The notes under the pieces are model-generated. The model worked only from the letters and a program-made list of their open reading frames with translations, was not told where the DNA came from and searched no databases. DNA of 64,000 nucleotides from an uncultured Litoreibacter sp. (GTDB lineage: Bacteria > Pseudomonadota > Alphaproteobacteria > Rhodobacterales > Rhodobacteraceae). The translations under genes were made by a program, and so were the position numbers. This document shows positions 1 through 8,822 of this stretch, piece after piece (positions within the stretch are counted from its first letter, which is position 1; the number at the start of each line of letters is the position of its first letter). The DNA lies in contig CANLUY010000002.1 of the NCBI GenBank assembly GCA_947494435.1, positions 1 to 64,000 of the forward strand, given 5' to 3'.

Positions 1-286
1 TGGCAGGTAAGTTTGGTGTTTCCATGACTGATCCTCCGATCCGCCATGCCCTCCCACAACGACAACCCGACGTTGACGATGTCACCTTATCACAGGATGC
101 TGCGTAGCAACTGAGGTCGGCTTCGAGCCCATGTTGCAATTTTTCTGCGTTGCAACCAATGACCGCTGATAACATGTCACAGGAACAACTTGGTTGCGGC
201 GAGAACTGTCTCGAGGGATTGCCAAAGCACCCGCAAGTGCAGACTAACTGCCCTCCAGCTATTTTAGAAAAGGAAGGCAGCTGATT
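1..286. other. Intergenic left edge, no gene seen
   Basis: No open frame with coding character is visible at the left edge. The last 25 bases hold an AAGGAAGG ribosome binding site for the gene starting at 287. Any gene entering from outside the window is not recognisable. Confidence 0.5.
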
Positions 287-979
287 GTGACGCTATCTAG
301 AATTTTTGTGCTGTTAACTACAGTGTTCGGAGCTGGCCCGACAATTGCAGTGACTTTAGCTCACCCAAAAGTCCCGATTTTAGAAGCCTGTGCGGTCGAT
401 ATGAATGTCAGTGCTAACGTCGTAGCTGATCGCATTACTTCGGCCGGCTGGATTGAAACAAGCCTTACCCCTGATATGGAGAAACTTGGCCAAGACTATA
501 CTGTGCTCGACAACTTTGGCACATCGGTTTTCTTCGGAGAGGACTCGACAGAAGATTGGACCGCACGTTTCGCCGAAGTGTCAGACTTTCTTAACAGATA
601 TCAATACGAGAACATGCCAGATAGCGTTCGCGCGTTTGCGGACCCTGGACAGTCAGGTTTTGCAGTGTTGATCTCAGATCCGGACGGGTTTTGGTCATGT
701 GAAGTACTGTTGACCAATGTAGTGTTCAATGCATCGGAGTTTATGTCTGATCCGCCAACTGAAGACGACAGTTACAGCACAGATGGCATTCGCTATATGT
801 CGGATCAGGATCGCAGAAGTGAATTAGTTGAATTTCTTGGCCTTTTACCGTTCATGCCAACGCCTAAGCGATACTATTCAAGCTACGTTTTAACAGATCC
901 AGAAATTATCCAAGACCGTTACGGATATGGTGTGGACTTGTTCTTTGCCGCTAGTTTCAGCACAGAGTATCCGTTTTGA
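287..979 (+). CDS. Secreted or periplasmic hypothetical protein
   Basis: I do not recognise this 230-residue protein. The start is GTG, about 9 bases after a strong AAGGAAGG site. The first 25 residues look like a signal peptide, with an Arg at position 5, a hydrophobic stretch and small residues near 22-25, so export is inferred. The mature part is acidic and has two cysteines in addition to one near residue 35 that could form disulfides. Its base composition is more AT-rich than that of the right half of the window, which fits accessory DNA. It stands alone, with a hairpin just after its stop codon. No function can be proposed. Confidence 0.65.
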   Translation: MTLSRIFVLLTTVFGAGPTIAVTLAHPKVPILEACAVDMNVSANVVADRITSAGWIETSLTPDMEKLGQDYTVLDNFGTSVFFGEDSTEDWTARFAEVSDFLNRYQYENMPDSVRAFADPGQSGFAVLISDPDGFWSCEVLLTNVVFNASEFMSDPPTEDDSYSTDGIRYMSDQDRRSELVEFLGLLPFMPTPKRYYSSYVLTDPEIIQDRYGYGVDLFFAASFSTEYPF

Positions 980-988
980 TTATAAAAG

Positions 989-1010
989 ATGCTCTATCCA
1001 TTTAGAGCAT
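989..1010 (+). terminator. Stem-loop after the secreted orphan
   Basis: ATGCTCTA, a 6-base loop, then TAGAGCAT: a perfect 8-bp stem starting 9 bases after the stop codon at 979. There is no T-run after it, so it may be a weak terminator or an mRNA 3' end stabiliser. Confidence 0.4.
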
Positions 1011-1541
1011 AGCGGAAACTGACATGTCTAATTGCAATGTCCGCACTGTCCGCGACTGTTAGTTCATCCAACTCCAGAATTTGCGCTTGCAGCGAACGGC
1101 AGCAAAGCGAGCTGCGATCGCGGCATTTTGGTTGGCCGTGGGATGTCTGCTCAGGGCCGGTACTTACCGTGTGCTGCGGCGTATCTGAATGTTCGCTTTT
1201 ATCTAAAAGAGAGTTTTAGGTTCTTATTCACAATTCGTGCGAACATCCCATCTGAAATGGGTTGTCGCTTCGGGTAACTGCGGCAGCTTCCTCATAATCG
1301 CCTTGCCATTGAATTGAAGATACGTAGTGCCCTTGTCTAACTCTGCCGGAGCGGCCACGCTTTCGCGTTCTAAACGTCTTGCGGCGATAGCCTCTAAGTT
1401 ATGCGATGATGCCAACTTCACTTTCTATCGTTACTTCAAATTTAGCTGCTGACCTAAATTTGTTACCGTTAAACACGGTTGACTTTACTTTGTGATGTCC
1501 CGCTCCAAGCAACAACAGTAAGAAGACTAAAGAGGAAATCC
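1011..1541. other. Gene-poor intergenic stretch
   Basis: About 530 bases without a convincing gene. Short overlapping frames on both strands have no recognisable product, no good ribosome binding site and no conserved-looking composition. The stretch holds the 17-bp sequence at 1143-1159 that recurs exactly at 9939-9955 in another gene-poor stretch. Confidence 0.5.
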
Positions 1542-2003
1542 ATGCCCGCTACCGTTTCTATCCGCAATTATCGCGCTGCAGACTGGCAACACCTATGCAC
1601 GATCCACGACATGGCACGACGAGACGAATTGGCGTGCACTGTTGGGGTGGCAGCCTTCCGTTGTTTAGAAGACACTTTTGATGACGAAGGTCTTTTTGAC
1701 GATGATCTTGTTGTGGCGGAACTAGGTGATGTCGTTTCTGGATTTGTTGCCTTCAACCAGTTTGAAGTCACTTGGCTCTATGTCCACCCAGCGTACTACC
1801 GCCGCGGAGTTGGTCGTGCCCTGTTGCGATACGTTTTGCAGCAAAGTAGCAGCTCAATACGTATTGAGCTGCTTGAGGGTAACACGCCCGCTCAGCAGCT
1901 GTATGCGTCAGAGGGATTTGTCGTGACCGAGCGCCGCGAAGGAAAGCTGATTGGAAACGAAAGTTTTTCGGCCGCTGGCCTTGTCCTTCAGAACAGCGAA
2001 TGA
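1542..2003 (+). CDS. GNAT family N-acetyltransferase
   Basis: A 153-residue GNAT-fold protein, predicted to move an acetyl group from acetyl-CoA to an amine; the acceptor is unknown. The acetyl-CoA loop (motif A) is visible as VHPAYYRRGVGRALL near residues 81-95, followed by a typical C-terminal GNTPAQQLYASEGF segment. The ATG at 1542 is preferred because GAGGAA lies 6-7 bases upstream. The frame is open 21 codons further, to an ATG at 1479, but that extension has no good ribosome binding site and does not look like a GNAT N-terminus. The gene stands alone between intergenic stretches, so context gives no hint of substrate. Confidence 0.85.
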   Translation: MPATVSIRNYRAADWQHLCTIHDMARRDELACTVGVAAFRCLEDTFDDEGLFDDDLVVAELGDVVSGFVAFNQFEVTWLYVHPAYYRRGVGRALLRYVLQQSSSSIRIELLEGNTPAQQLYASEGFVVTERREGKLIGNESFSAAGLVLQNSE

Positions 2004-2250
2004 GCTGTCTTTGACCTAATAGAACGCTCATGCTGCGAGCAGAAGATTCAAACGTCATAGTGGGACGGCAAGTTTGTCCCGCGGACGTGACCTTTATTGC
2101 CGTCGGGGCATACGCGTACAGCTGAACCTCGTCTGGCGGGCTGCAGTGCCGCAAGACGAGGCGACGATCAATATTCGCAATAGGACGGAGCAACTACAGG
2201 CAAGATACACACTTCGCGACGTATAAATGTCTGCCTTTCGTCCGTCGCTA

Positions 2251-2889
2251 TTACTCGTTTGGCTCAACCCGCGCGATGCCGCGCCAAACAAGATCGAATA
2301 CGCAATCCAATTCGCGCTTTTCCATTTGACCACCGCCTATCGAGGCCCAGCGAGCAAGCGTGATCGCAGGTGAAGCAAGAATGATCTCGAGTGTTTTTGC
2401 GGGCGCTTGGACCAACACTTGACTGTCTATGCCCGCTTGGATTTCGGCAAGAACCTCAATCCCTATCTGTTCTAGCACCAAATCCCCGTGAAAGGTGTCG
2501 CGGATTTCTGCCGACATCATTTCAGCAAAAAGGAAGTCTTTGGGAGCGGAGAAGCCATACTCTACAAGTGCAAACCACATGGCGCGTAAGCGCCCTTTAG
2601 CGCCGTCCTTCTCCCGCGCCGCTGTCATCATGGCATCGTGGATATCTGATTTCACCTGTTTGAAGACCCAAAACAGCAAATCATCCTTTGTTTCATGGTA
2701 ACGATAAAGCGTCCCAACAGACAATTCAGCTCGTTTTGCGATCTTATTGACCGAGACGGCGGTTGACCCAACCTCGGCGACCTCTTTGATCGTAGCCGCA
2801 CGTATGGCCTTTGGTTTGTCGCCGGATTTCGTGCGAGCCAAGAATTTCTCCAGAGCTAGTTGGTTCGTGGCGAAGTTAGCGGACTTCAT
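2251..2889 (-). CDS. TetR/AcrR family transcriptional regulator
   Basis: A 212-residue repressor-type protein. The N-terminal helix-turn-helix is clear (AVSVNKIAKRAELSVGTLYRYHETKDDLL, shown here as key residues around positions 43-71), ending in the LYRYH...KDDLL pattern typical of TetR proteins. The C-terminal ligand-binding part is variable, as usual. The ATG at 2889 is chosen over the more upstream starts at 2916 and 2937 because those would place the coding sequence across the palindromic operator at 2900-2917. It is divergent from the dehydrogenase gene at 2969, and two operator-like palindromes fill the gap. It is therefore likely to repress both itself and that gene until a ligand binds. 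The ligand is unknown. Confidence 0.88.
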   Translation of the reverse strand: MKSANFATNQLALEKFLARTKSGDKPKAIRAATIKEVAEVGSTAVSVNKIAKRAELSVGTLYRYHETKDDLLFWVFKQVKSDIHDAMMTAAREKDGAKGRLRAMWFALVEYGFSAPKDFLFAEMMSAEIRDTFHGDLVLEQIGIEVLAEIQAGIDSQVLVQAPAKTLEIILASPAITLARWASIGGGQMEKRELDCVFDLVWRGIARVEPNE

Positions 2890-2899
2890 TGAGATTGAC

Positions 2900-2917
2900 A
2901 ATGAGCATATGCTCATT
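2900..2917. promoter_or_regulatory. Perfect 18-bp palindrome, probable TetR operator 1
   Basis: AATGAGCATATGCTCATT is a perfect palindrome lying between the divergent TetR and SDR genes. Operators of TetR proteins usually sit in just this position. A related copy follows 25 bp further on (centre to centre). Confidence 0.75.
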
Positions 2918-2924
2918 ATATCGC

Positions 2925-2942
2925 TGTGAGCAATCACTCATT
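2925..2942. promoter_or_regulatory. Imperfect palindrome, probable TetR operator 2
   Basis: TGTGAGCAATCACTCATT keeps the arms TGAG and CTCA with the same 6-bp spacing as the perfect palindrome at 2900-2917, and shares its right arm CTCATT. It is nearer to the dehydrogenase start at 2969. Confidence 0.6.
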
Positions 2943-2968
2943 ATTAGCTAAGCGAAGGAAGCGTCCGT

Positions 2969-3826
2969 ATGTCTAAAGTCGTCCTCATCACCGGAACCTC
3001 AACCGGGCTTGGCATCAGCCTTGCGGTTCAGGCCGCCCGAGCAGGTTACATAGTTTATGCGACTATGCGCAATCTGGCCAAGAAAGAAGCTCTTGAAGCA
3101 GCTGTCTCTGAGGCTGACGTTTCGGTGAACATTCTGCAGCTTGATGTGCAGGACACGGCGTCCGTCAATGCCGCTGTCCACACAATCATGGACGCAGAGG
3201 GCCGTATAGACACACTGATCAACAATGCGGGTGCGGGTTTTGTACGCACCACCGAACAAGCCAGCGAAGACGATATCAACTGGGTGATGGACGTGAATTT
3301 TATGGGCGTAGTGCGTTGCACCAAAGCAGTTATACCTCATATGCGTAAAGCTTGTTCTGGCCATGTCATCACTATATCATCCGTTGGTGGTTTGGTCGGG
3401 CAGCCGTTCAACGAAATTTATTGCGCCGCCAAATTCGCCGTTGAGGGATATTCGGAAGCGTTGGCTTGCTACGTTACGCCAAATTTTGGGATTAACTTTA
3501 CCACAGTCGAGCCAGGCGGCATTCAATCCGAATTTGCGAATAACGTATTGAAACAGGTGCAAGACACCGGCGGTATGCTAGAAGACGAGTATTTGCCGAT
3601 CCTGCAAAAGTACATTGGCGGTGCTCAGAACCGTCAGGACGGAGAAGACATCTATCAAACAGCCGATGAAGTTGCAGCTATAGTGATGAAGTGTATGGAC
3701 GCTGAAACCCCGCCGATCCGCACCCGCACGTCAAAATGGGGCGAAAACTTCACCCGTTTTAAGACCGAACTTGATCCGACAGGCGAAAAGCAACAAACAG
3801 CGGTGATAGAGCAGTTTCTTAGCTGA
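2969..3826 (+). CDS. Short-chain dehydrogenase/reductase (SDR)
   Basis: A 285-residue classical SDR, predicted to oxidise or reduce an alcohol/ketone with NAD(P)(H). Visible motifs: the nucleotide-binding TGTSTGLG near residue 9, the structural NNAG near 89, a catalytic Ser in ISSVGG near 139, and the YCAAK catalytic Tyr and Lys near 152-156. The start has GAAGGAAG about 9 bases upstream. It is somewhat longer than the usual 250 residues because of a C-terminal extension (about residues 190-285), as seen in oxidoreductases of the retinol-dehydrogenase-like subgroup. It is divergent from the TetR gene and probably controlled by it through the two palindromes at 2900-2942. The substrate cannot be read from sequence. 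Confidence 0.88.
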   Translation: MSKVVLITGTSTGLGISLAVQAARAGYIVYATMRNLAKKEALEAAVSEADVSVNILQLDVQDTASVNAAVHTIMDAEGRIDTLINNAGAGFVRTTEQASEDDINWVMDVNFMGVVRCTKAVIPHMRKACSGHVITISSVGGLVGQPFNEIYCAAKFAVEGYSEALACYVTPNFGINFTTVEPGGIQSEFANNVLKQVQDTGGMLEDEYLPILQKYIGGAQNRQDGEDIYQTADEVAAIVMKCMDAETPPIRTRTSKWGENFTRFKTELDPTGEKQQTAVIEQFLS

Positions 3827-4125
3827 TGTGGTTCTCTACAGAAACCGGTCCAAAAATAGAGCGGAACAACGAAACTAGCCTTTCGGATAGAGTGGAGCCA
3901 ATTCATACATTGTCAGCGAAATGTGAATTGACCCACCAGCTGATTTTTAAGCTGCAACCCATGTCGGAAATTAAGACTGCAATTGCAACATTGCGGAACA
4001 GGTCTGTCTAGATCTGAGGGGAAAGGGGAGGGTGAGTTTCGATTTGATGAGCGTTATGAAATTCACCGGCAATCGAGCTTATCCCCACGCCAACCAATCC
4101 AATCATTGCGAAGCGTCCAAAAGAC

Positions 4126-4806
4126 TCATTCATCAAAGTAGCCCCGATGTGTTGTATAGATTGCTTCAATAGTTGGTGTCAGCCTGCCCAGATGGTTCCG
4201 CAGGACCTTTTCCGCATTCATCGCGTCCCCGGAGACAATTGCGTCAAGCAACTTTTCATGGTCGGCGTATAAGACCTCCATCGCGTCTTTGCTTGTCAGG
4301 GCCAGCGTACAAAGCCGGTCAATTTGCGCTTTGTTGGCTGCTATCAATTCGAAAGCAAATTCCTGTTTTGCAGACAAACAGAGAAGACGATGGAACTCAT
4401 AGTCCAACTCATGGAACCTGACAGTATCACCTGATGTGATTGCGGAAAGTTGTGCCTTCATGTTCGATTTTAGTTGAGCGTCAATTGACGCTTCGCGTTC
4501 AACTGTTGCGGCACGCACGACTTCCAACTCAATCGCGGTCCGTACAAAACGGGCATTTGCGATTAACTTCCGCGAAAACGGGCGCACCACGGTCGCGCGT
4601 TGCGGGCGAACCAAAAGCAGGTTGAGACCAGCCAGCTTTGTGAAGGCTTCTCGTACTGGTTGGCGGGAGTAGCCGAAGGATTTGGCTACTTCTGTTTCAG
4701 AAATCTTTGTGCCCGGTAGCAGCTCTAGCTTCGTGATCTGCTCAAAGAGTTGGTCGAAAACAAACTCACTGCCGGTAGTGCGTTCTGAGGTGCCAAGTCC
4801 AGCCAT
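4126..4806 (-). CDS. GntR family regulator, FadR/FCD subfamily
   Basis: A 226-residue regulator. The N-terminal winged helix-turn-helix is clear: LLPGTKISETEVAKSFGYSR (about 33-52) followed by QPVREAFTKLAGLNLL. The C-terminal half is the all-helical FCD ligand domain, with the metal-ligand pattern of an Asp and three His residues suggested by FHELDYEFHRLL (about 130), DHEKLLDAI (about 190) and a later His in NHLGRL. FCD proteins normally sense small organic acids. The gene is divergent from the TRAP transporter operon, with operator-like sequences in between, so it most likely controls uptake and first oxidation of that substrate. Confidence 0.9.
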   Translation of the reverse strand: MAGLGTSERTTGSEFVFDQLFEQITKLELLPGTKISETEVAKSFGYSRQPVREAFTKLAGLNLLLVRPQRATVVRPFSRKLIANARFVRTAIELEVVRAATVEREASIDAQLKSNMKAQLSAITSGDTVRFHELDYEFHRLLCLSAKQEFAFELIAANKAQIDRLCTLALTSKDAMEVLYADHEKLLDAIVSGDAMNAEKVLRNHLGRLTPTIEAIYTTHRGYFDE

Positions 4807-4838
4807 GATTCGTTCTGTGCCTCTCCATCAATAGTGGA

Positions 4839-4873
4839 TTTTGTATACTAGAAGTCGATTTTTTTGTATATAG
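4839..4873. promoter_or_regulatory. Candidate GntR(FCD) operators
   Basis: TTTTGTATACTAG (4839-4851), with the palindromic core GTATAC, is followed 23 bp later by TTGTATATAG (4864-4873). GTATAC-centred dyads are typical of FCD-type operators, and the position just upstream of the regulator fits autoregulation. Confidence 0.45.
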
Positions 4874-5072
4874 TCTTATGGCTTTGAGAAATTTTATTAC
4901 ACAAAAACAGCATATTAAATCTCCATCTATGTAAATTATTAAAAATGTAAGTTGACTAGTATCCAAGTTGGAGCGCTTACTCCAACGACTGAAAAGAAGA
5001 TCGTGCCGGTGTTTCTGGCCACAGGAAGGGCATCTGAGGGAGGATGCGGGCTGGTCTTCTGAAAAATGTTAT

Positions 5073-5089
5073 TTGGTCAAAGTGGCCAA
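5073..5089. promoter_or_regulatory. Dyad TTGG-N9-CCAA upstream of the TRAP operon
   Basis: TTGGTCAAAGTGGCCAA has arms TTGG/CCAA and resembles the TTGGT...CCAA layout of several FCD operators. It lies 37 bases before the TRAP binding-protein start, so it could be a second GntR site or a sequence in the leader. Confidence 0.3.
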
Positions 5090-5125
5090 CAATATGAATG
5101 AAGCAGACTGATCAGGGAGGATATG

Positions 5126-6109
5126 ATGATCAACTACACCCTTAAGGCACTGGCAACCTCTGCAATGGTGTTGGCAGGCGTTTCTGTGGCGCAAGCTGAT
5201 GTCACGTTGCGCGGAGCCAGCATGTTCGACGAAGAGCATTCCTTTACCAAAACGCTACGTGAGTTCGAACGTTTGGTGGCCGAAAAATATGACGGCGAGG
5301 TTGGCTTTGATTTGCGCTTAAACGGCGAGCTCGGCGTAGAGTCAGACTATGTCACCTACCTCAACCAAGGTGTCGCGGTCGATTACACCATTCTTGCCCC
5401 ATCCAACATGGCTGTATTCTCCGAAAGCATTCCGCTGATGGATATGCCATTCTTGTTCCGCGATCTTGATCATTGGAACGCCGTGCTGTCATCCGACGCT
5501 TTTGCGCCACTGGAAGCGGAACTGCGGGAAGCTGCAGGTATCGTAATCGTTGGGTATCATGGCGGCGGCGTACGTAATCTTGCGTCGGCTGAGCCCATCA
5601 CCAGCATGGAAGAACTTGCAGGCCACCGGATGCGCGTGATGGGAGCACCCATCCAGGCTCAGACCTTTGACGCTGTTGGCGCCGCCCCCTCGGCGATTGC
5701 CTATAACGAAGTCTACAACGCGATCCAGACTGGTGTGATTGCGGGCTTCGAAAATGAAGCTGCATCCATCCAGAACCTGAAGTTTTACGAGGTTGCACCG
5801 CACATCTCGCTGACCCAGCATACGATCACAGTGCGCCCCATCGTTATGTCCGCCAAAACATTTGACGGGCTGTCTGCTGATCTTCAAGCGGCCATCATGG
5901 AAGCGGGTACTGAAGCAGGTGCCTTTGGCCGCGCACTTGAAAGCGGTGCAGATGGCGAAATCCTGAAAGAGATGGAAGCTGCAGGTCAGATCGTGATCTC
6001 TGATTTCGAAGGGCGTGCGCAGATGCTTGACCTCGTGAAGCCTGTTCAGGACGCCTACGCTGAAAGCCTTGGTGCGACAGAACTGCTGACCAACGTTCGC
6101 GGTATGTAA
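5126..6109 (+). CDS. TRAP transporter solute-binding protein (DctP family)
   Basis: A periplasmic binding protein of about 327 residues that captures a carboxylate substrate and delivers it to the DctQM membrane pair. It has a signal peptide ending near AQA (about residues 22-25). The mature sequence shows the family pattern, including GHRMRVMGAPIQ (about 166), where the Arg normally binds the substrate carboxylate, and the following NEVYNAIQTGVIAGFENE stretch. Two ATGs are adjacent (5123, 5126). The second is preferred because the GGGAGG site would be only 2 bases from the first. The next two genes are its membrane partners. The substrate is inferred to be an organic or sugar acid because an FCD regulator and an SDR flank the operon. 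Confidence 0.92.
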   Translation: MINYTLKALATSAMVLAGVSVAQADVTLRGASMFDEEHSFTKTLREFERLVAEKYDGEVGFDLRLNGELGVESDYVTYLNQGVAVDYTILAPSNMAVFSESIPLMDMPFLFRDLDHWNAVLSSDAFAPLEAELREAAGIVIVGYHGGGVRNLASAEPITSMEELAGHRMRVMGAPIQAQTFDAVGAAPSAIAYNEVYNAIQTGVIAGFENEAASIQNLKFYEVAPHISLTQHTITVRPIVMSAKTFDGLSADLQAAIMEAGTEAGAFGRALESGADGEILKEMEAAGQIVISDFEGRAQMLDLVKPVQDAYAESLGATELLTNVRGM

Positions 6110-6206
6110 GTCTCTCCCTGTTGGTGGGCGGTAGCAGGCAACTGCACCGCCCATTGGCTTTTTAAATTTTAGGGCGATCGCGCCTGCGACAAGACGGGGG
6201 GATACC

Positions 6207-6701
6207 ATGCTTGGTCGATTACTTGATGGGTTCTGTAAAGGCTTGCGCATCCTACTCGGCGTTCTGATGGGCGCACTCGCCATTCCTGTCGCAATGCAAG
6301 TTCTCTCTCGCTACACCGGGATAATTAAGTCGTTTCTGTGGACTGAAGAACTAGCGACATTTCTTTTTGTCTGGATTGTGATGATTGGCTCGGTAGTCGC
6401 CGTGTGGGATGGCACGCATTTTGATGTGCGCATCACCCGAAATGCCACCTCACCTTTCACAAAACTTATCCAGAACGGTGTCGTTCACTTTGCAATCATG
6501 TTGTTCGGCGCTTTGTTTCTGTTTTACGGGGTCGAATATGCGGAGTTCGGCGGCAAACAGCGTTCTGTAATGATGCGGGCCAACCTGATGATCACCCATA
6601 TATCTGTGCCCATTGCTGGCGGGTTCTGGATGCTCCTATCTGGCTATCGACTGTCGCAAGAGATTGCGCTGTTTCGCTCAAGCGAAGAGGCAGTCTCATG
6701 A
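6207..6701 (+). CDS. TRAP transporter small membrane subunit (DctQ family)
   Basis: A 164-residue four-helix membrane protein. Hydrophobic segments are at about 8-30, 47-69, 90-112 and 130-150, the normal layout of DctQ, and the conserved FLWTEELATFLFVWIVMIG motif is present in the second helix. It forms the small subunit of the sodium-driven TRAP permease. A GGGGGG site lies 8 bases before the ATG. Its stop overlaps the start of the large subunit gene (ATGA), which shows translational coupling. Confidence 0.92.
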   Translation: MLGRLLDGFCKGLRILLGVLMGALAIPVAMQVLSRYTGIIKSFLWTEELATFLFVWIVMIGSVVAVWDGTHFDVRITRNATSPFTKLIQNGVVHFAIMLFGALFLFYGVEYAEFGGKQRSVMMRANLMITHISVPIAGGFWMLLSGYRLSQEIALFRSSEEAVS

Positions 6702-8005
6702 TCCTTGAAACCTCTACCGCTACACTGATCTTGATTGGCGCGTTCGCTGTCTTGATTCTGATCCGCATCCCCGTAGCTTTCGCATTGGGATTGGCGACTG
6801 TCCCGGTTGTGTTGTTGGAACTCCGCCTGACGCCTTTCATTGTGCTGGACCGGATGTTCCAATCCTACAACTCGTTTATCTTGTTGGCTGTGCCATTCTT
6901 CTTGCTCGCTGCAAACCTGATGAATTCGGGAAAAGTGACGGACCGCTTGATCGAACTGGCCCGGGTTATGACAGGCTGGATGCCGGGTGGGCTTGGCCAT
7001 GTAAATGTTGCCGTGTCGATGTTGTTTGCGGGCATCTCTGGATCGTCCACTGCAGACGCTGCAGGGATTGGCAAGATCCTCATTCCAGCGATGCAGAAAG
7101 AGGGCTACGATACGCGTTTTGCCGTCGCGATCACTGCCTGTTCATCTGTGATGGGTGTGATAATTCCGCCATCGATACTCATGATCGTTTGGGGTGGTGT
7201 CATGCAGGTTTCCGTGGGTGCTCTGTTTTTGGGCGGCGCTGTTCCTGGCCTTATGATCGGTCTCACCTTGATGGCCACGGTTTACTGTTTCGCAAAGGTG
7301 CGCAACTACCCGGTAACGGCGACCCCCAACATGAAAGAGTTCCTTGCAGCCTGCAAAGGAGCTGCTTTGGCTCTGCTCACGCCAATCTTCGTTATTGGTG
7401 GCATCGTTGGCGGTATCGTAACGCCAACCGAAAGTGCGATCATCGCTGCCGCTTATGCCTTAATATTAGGCATGTTCGTCTACCGGACGGTGACCGTTCG
7501 CAATCTCGGCCACATCCTCTATGACACGGCCCGTTTTGCGGCGATTTCTCTTTTTGCTATTGGCACGGCTTCCGCCTTCGGTTGGCTATTGTCGTTTTAT
7601 AATGCGCCCCGGATGATCGTAGGCATTTTGACTGCATGGGAATTCGGGCCCTTTGGAACTGCGATGGTCATTGCCGCCCTTTTCTTGATCTTCGGTCTCT
7701 TTATTGATGCTATTCCGACAATTATCATCCTTGGAACCGTTCTGATGCCCGTCGCCCAAGCAGGAGGTGTCGATCCAATCGCTTTCGCGATACTTGGGAT
7801 CGTCTCGCTGGCATTTGGGCTCGTGACGCCGCCCTATGGGCTCTGTCTGTTAATATCAGCGGCCATCGGCGGTCTAAACGTCGTTCAGGTGTTGCGCGAA
7901 GTAGTGATTATTCTCGCGCCGATGCTGATCATTCTCGTGCTGCTCGCGGCATTCCCCAACATCATTCTTTGGTTGCCGAAGTTGCTTATGCCCGGTGCCT
8001 TTTGA
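6698..8005 (+). CDS. TRAP transporter large membrane subunit (DctM family)
   Basis: A 435-residue, 12-helix permease subunit that carries the transport path. Family hallmarks are seen: FAGISGSSTADAAGIG (about 109-124), SSVMGVIIPPSI (about 147), GGIVGGIVTPTESA (about 233) and a C-terminal GLVTPPYG. Length is normal for DctM. It starts inside the stop of DctQ by a 4-base overlap and is followed after 73 bases by an SDR gene, which is probably in the same operon and acts on the imported substrate. Confidence 0.94.
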   Translation: MILETSTATLILIGAFAVLILIRIPVAFALGLATVPVVLLELRLTPFIVLDRMFQSYNSFILLAVPFFLLAANLMNSGKVTDRLIELARVMTGWMPGGLGHVNVAVSMLFAGISGSSTADAAGIGKILIPAMQKEGYDTRFAVAITACSSVMGVIIPPSILMIVWGGVMQVSVGALFLGGAVPGLMIGLTLMATVYCFAKVRNYPVTATPNMKEFLAACKGAALALLTPIFVIGGIVGGIVTPTESAIIAAAYALILGMFVYRTVTVRNLGHILYDTARFAAISLFAIGTASAFGWLLSFYNAPRMIVGILTAWEFGPFGTAMVIAALFLIFGLFIDAIPTIIILGTVLMPVAQAGGVDPIAFAILGIVSLAFGLVTPPYGLCLLISAAIGGLNVVQVLREVVIILAPMLIILVLLAAFPNIILWLPKLLMPGAF

Positions 8006-8078
8006 TGGAATGAACACCAAATTCTAATTCGACAATAAACTGCCTGACACGGCACTCTGGCACAGAGGAAGGATTAAC

Positions 8079-8822
8079 ATGAAACTCTCAGGGAAGACCG
8101 CTATCGTAACGGGAGGAGGCCGTGACATTGGACGTGCCATCGCACAAAAGCTTGCATCTGAAGGCGCTAATGTTGCCATCAATTACTTCTCCAGTTCCAA
8201 AGGCGCGGACGCTGCCGTGGCTGCCATCAAAGCGGCTGGTGGAAACGCTGTGGCGGTCCAGGGCGACTTAAACGAAAAATCAGACGTGGATTCTTTGGTC
8301 AAAACCACTGTCGATACCTTTGGCGGCGTTGATATCCTGGTAAACAATGCCGGCGGCCTGATCGCGCGAAAGACAATTTCTGAAATGCCTTTGGGACATT
8401 GGGATGCCGTGATGCGACTTAACCTCACGAGTACCTTCTTGATGACGCAAGCATGCCTTGCACATATGAAAAGTGGGGCAATCGTAAACCTCGCCAGCCA
8501 GGCTGGTCGAGATGGTGGGGGACCAGGGGCCGTCGCCTATGCGACGTCAAAAGGTGCGGTAATGACAATGACCCGCGGGCTGGCTAAGGAAATCGGCCCT
8601 CACATCCGCGTCAACGCGCTTTGCCCGGGGATGATCGATACGGATTTCCATAACATTCACACTCCCGACGCCGGACGGCGGGGATATGAGGCCAACGCGC
8701 CCCTAAAGCGACAGGGCCACGTTGATGATGCCGCCAATCTTGTCCTGTTTTTGGCCAGCGACGACAGTGCGTTCATCACGGGCGCAAACATCGACATCAA
8801 TGGCGGCATGCTGTTTTCTTGA
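8079..8822 (+). CDS. SDR family oxidoreductase downstream of the TRAP operon
   Basis: A 247-residue classical SDR, predicted to use NAD(P)(H). Motifs: TGGGRDIG near residue 10, NNAGG near 89, a catalytic Ser in LASQAG near 139, and YATSK near 152-156. The C-terminal DINGGM is the usual cofactor-side ending. GAGGAAGG precedes the ATG by about 7 bases. It follows the DctM gene on the same strand by 73 bases, so it is probably co-transcribed and oxidises or reduces the compound taken up by the TRAP system. It resembles FabG-like enzymes in general sequence, but the operon argues for a catabolic role, not fatty-acid synthesis. Confidence 0.88.
   Translation: MKLSGKTAIVTGGGRDIGRAIAQKLASEGANVAINYFSSSKGADAAVAAIKAAGGNAVAVQGDLNEKSDVDSLVKTTVDTFGGVDILVNNAGGLIARKTISEMPLGHWDAVMRLNLTSTFLMTQACLAHMKSGAIVNLASQAGRDGGGPGAVAYATSKGAVMTMTRGLAKEIGPHIRVNALCPGMIDTDFHNIHTPDAGRRGYEANAPLKRQGHVDDAANLVLFLASDDSAFITGANIDINGGMLFS

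Noticed and set aside
3826-4011. 61-codon frame directly after the first SDR gene
   Set aside because: It starts at the SDR stop, has no recognisable product, no ribosome binding site of its own and no coding-like composition.
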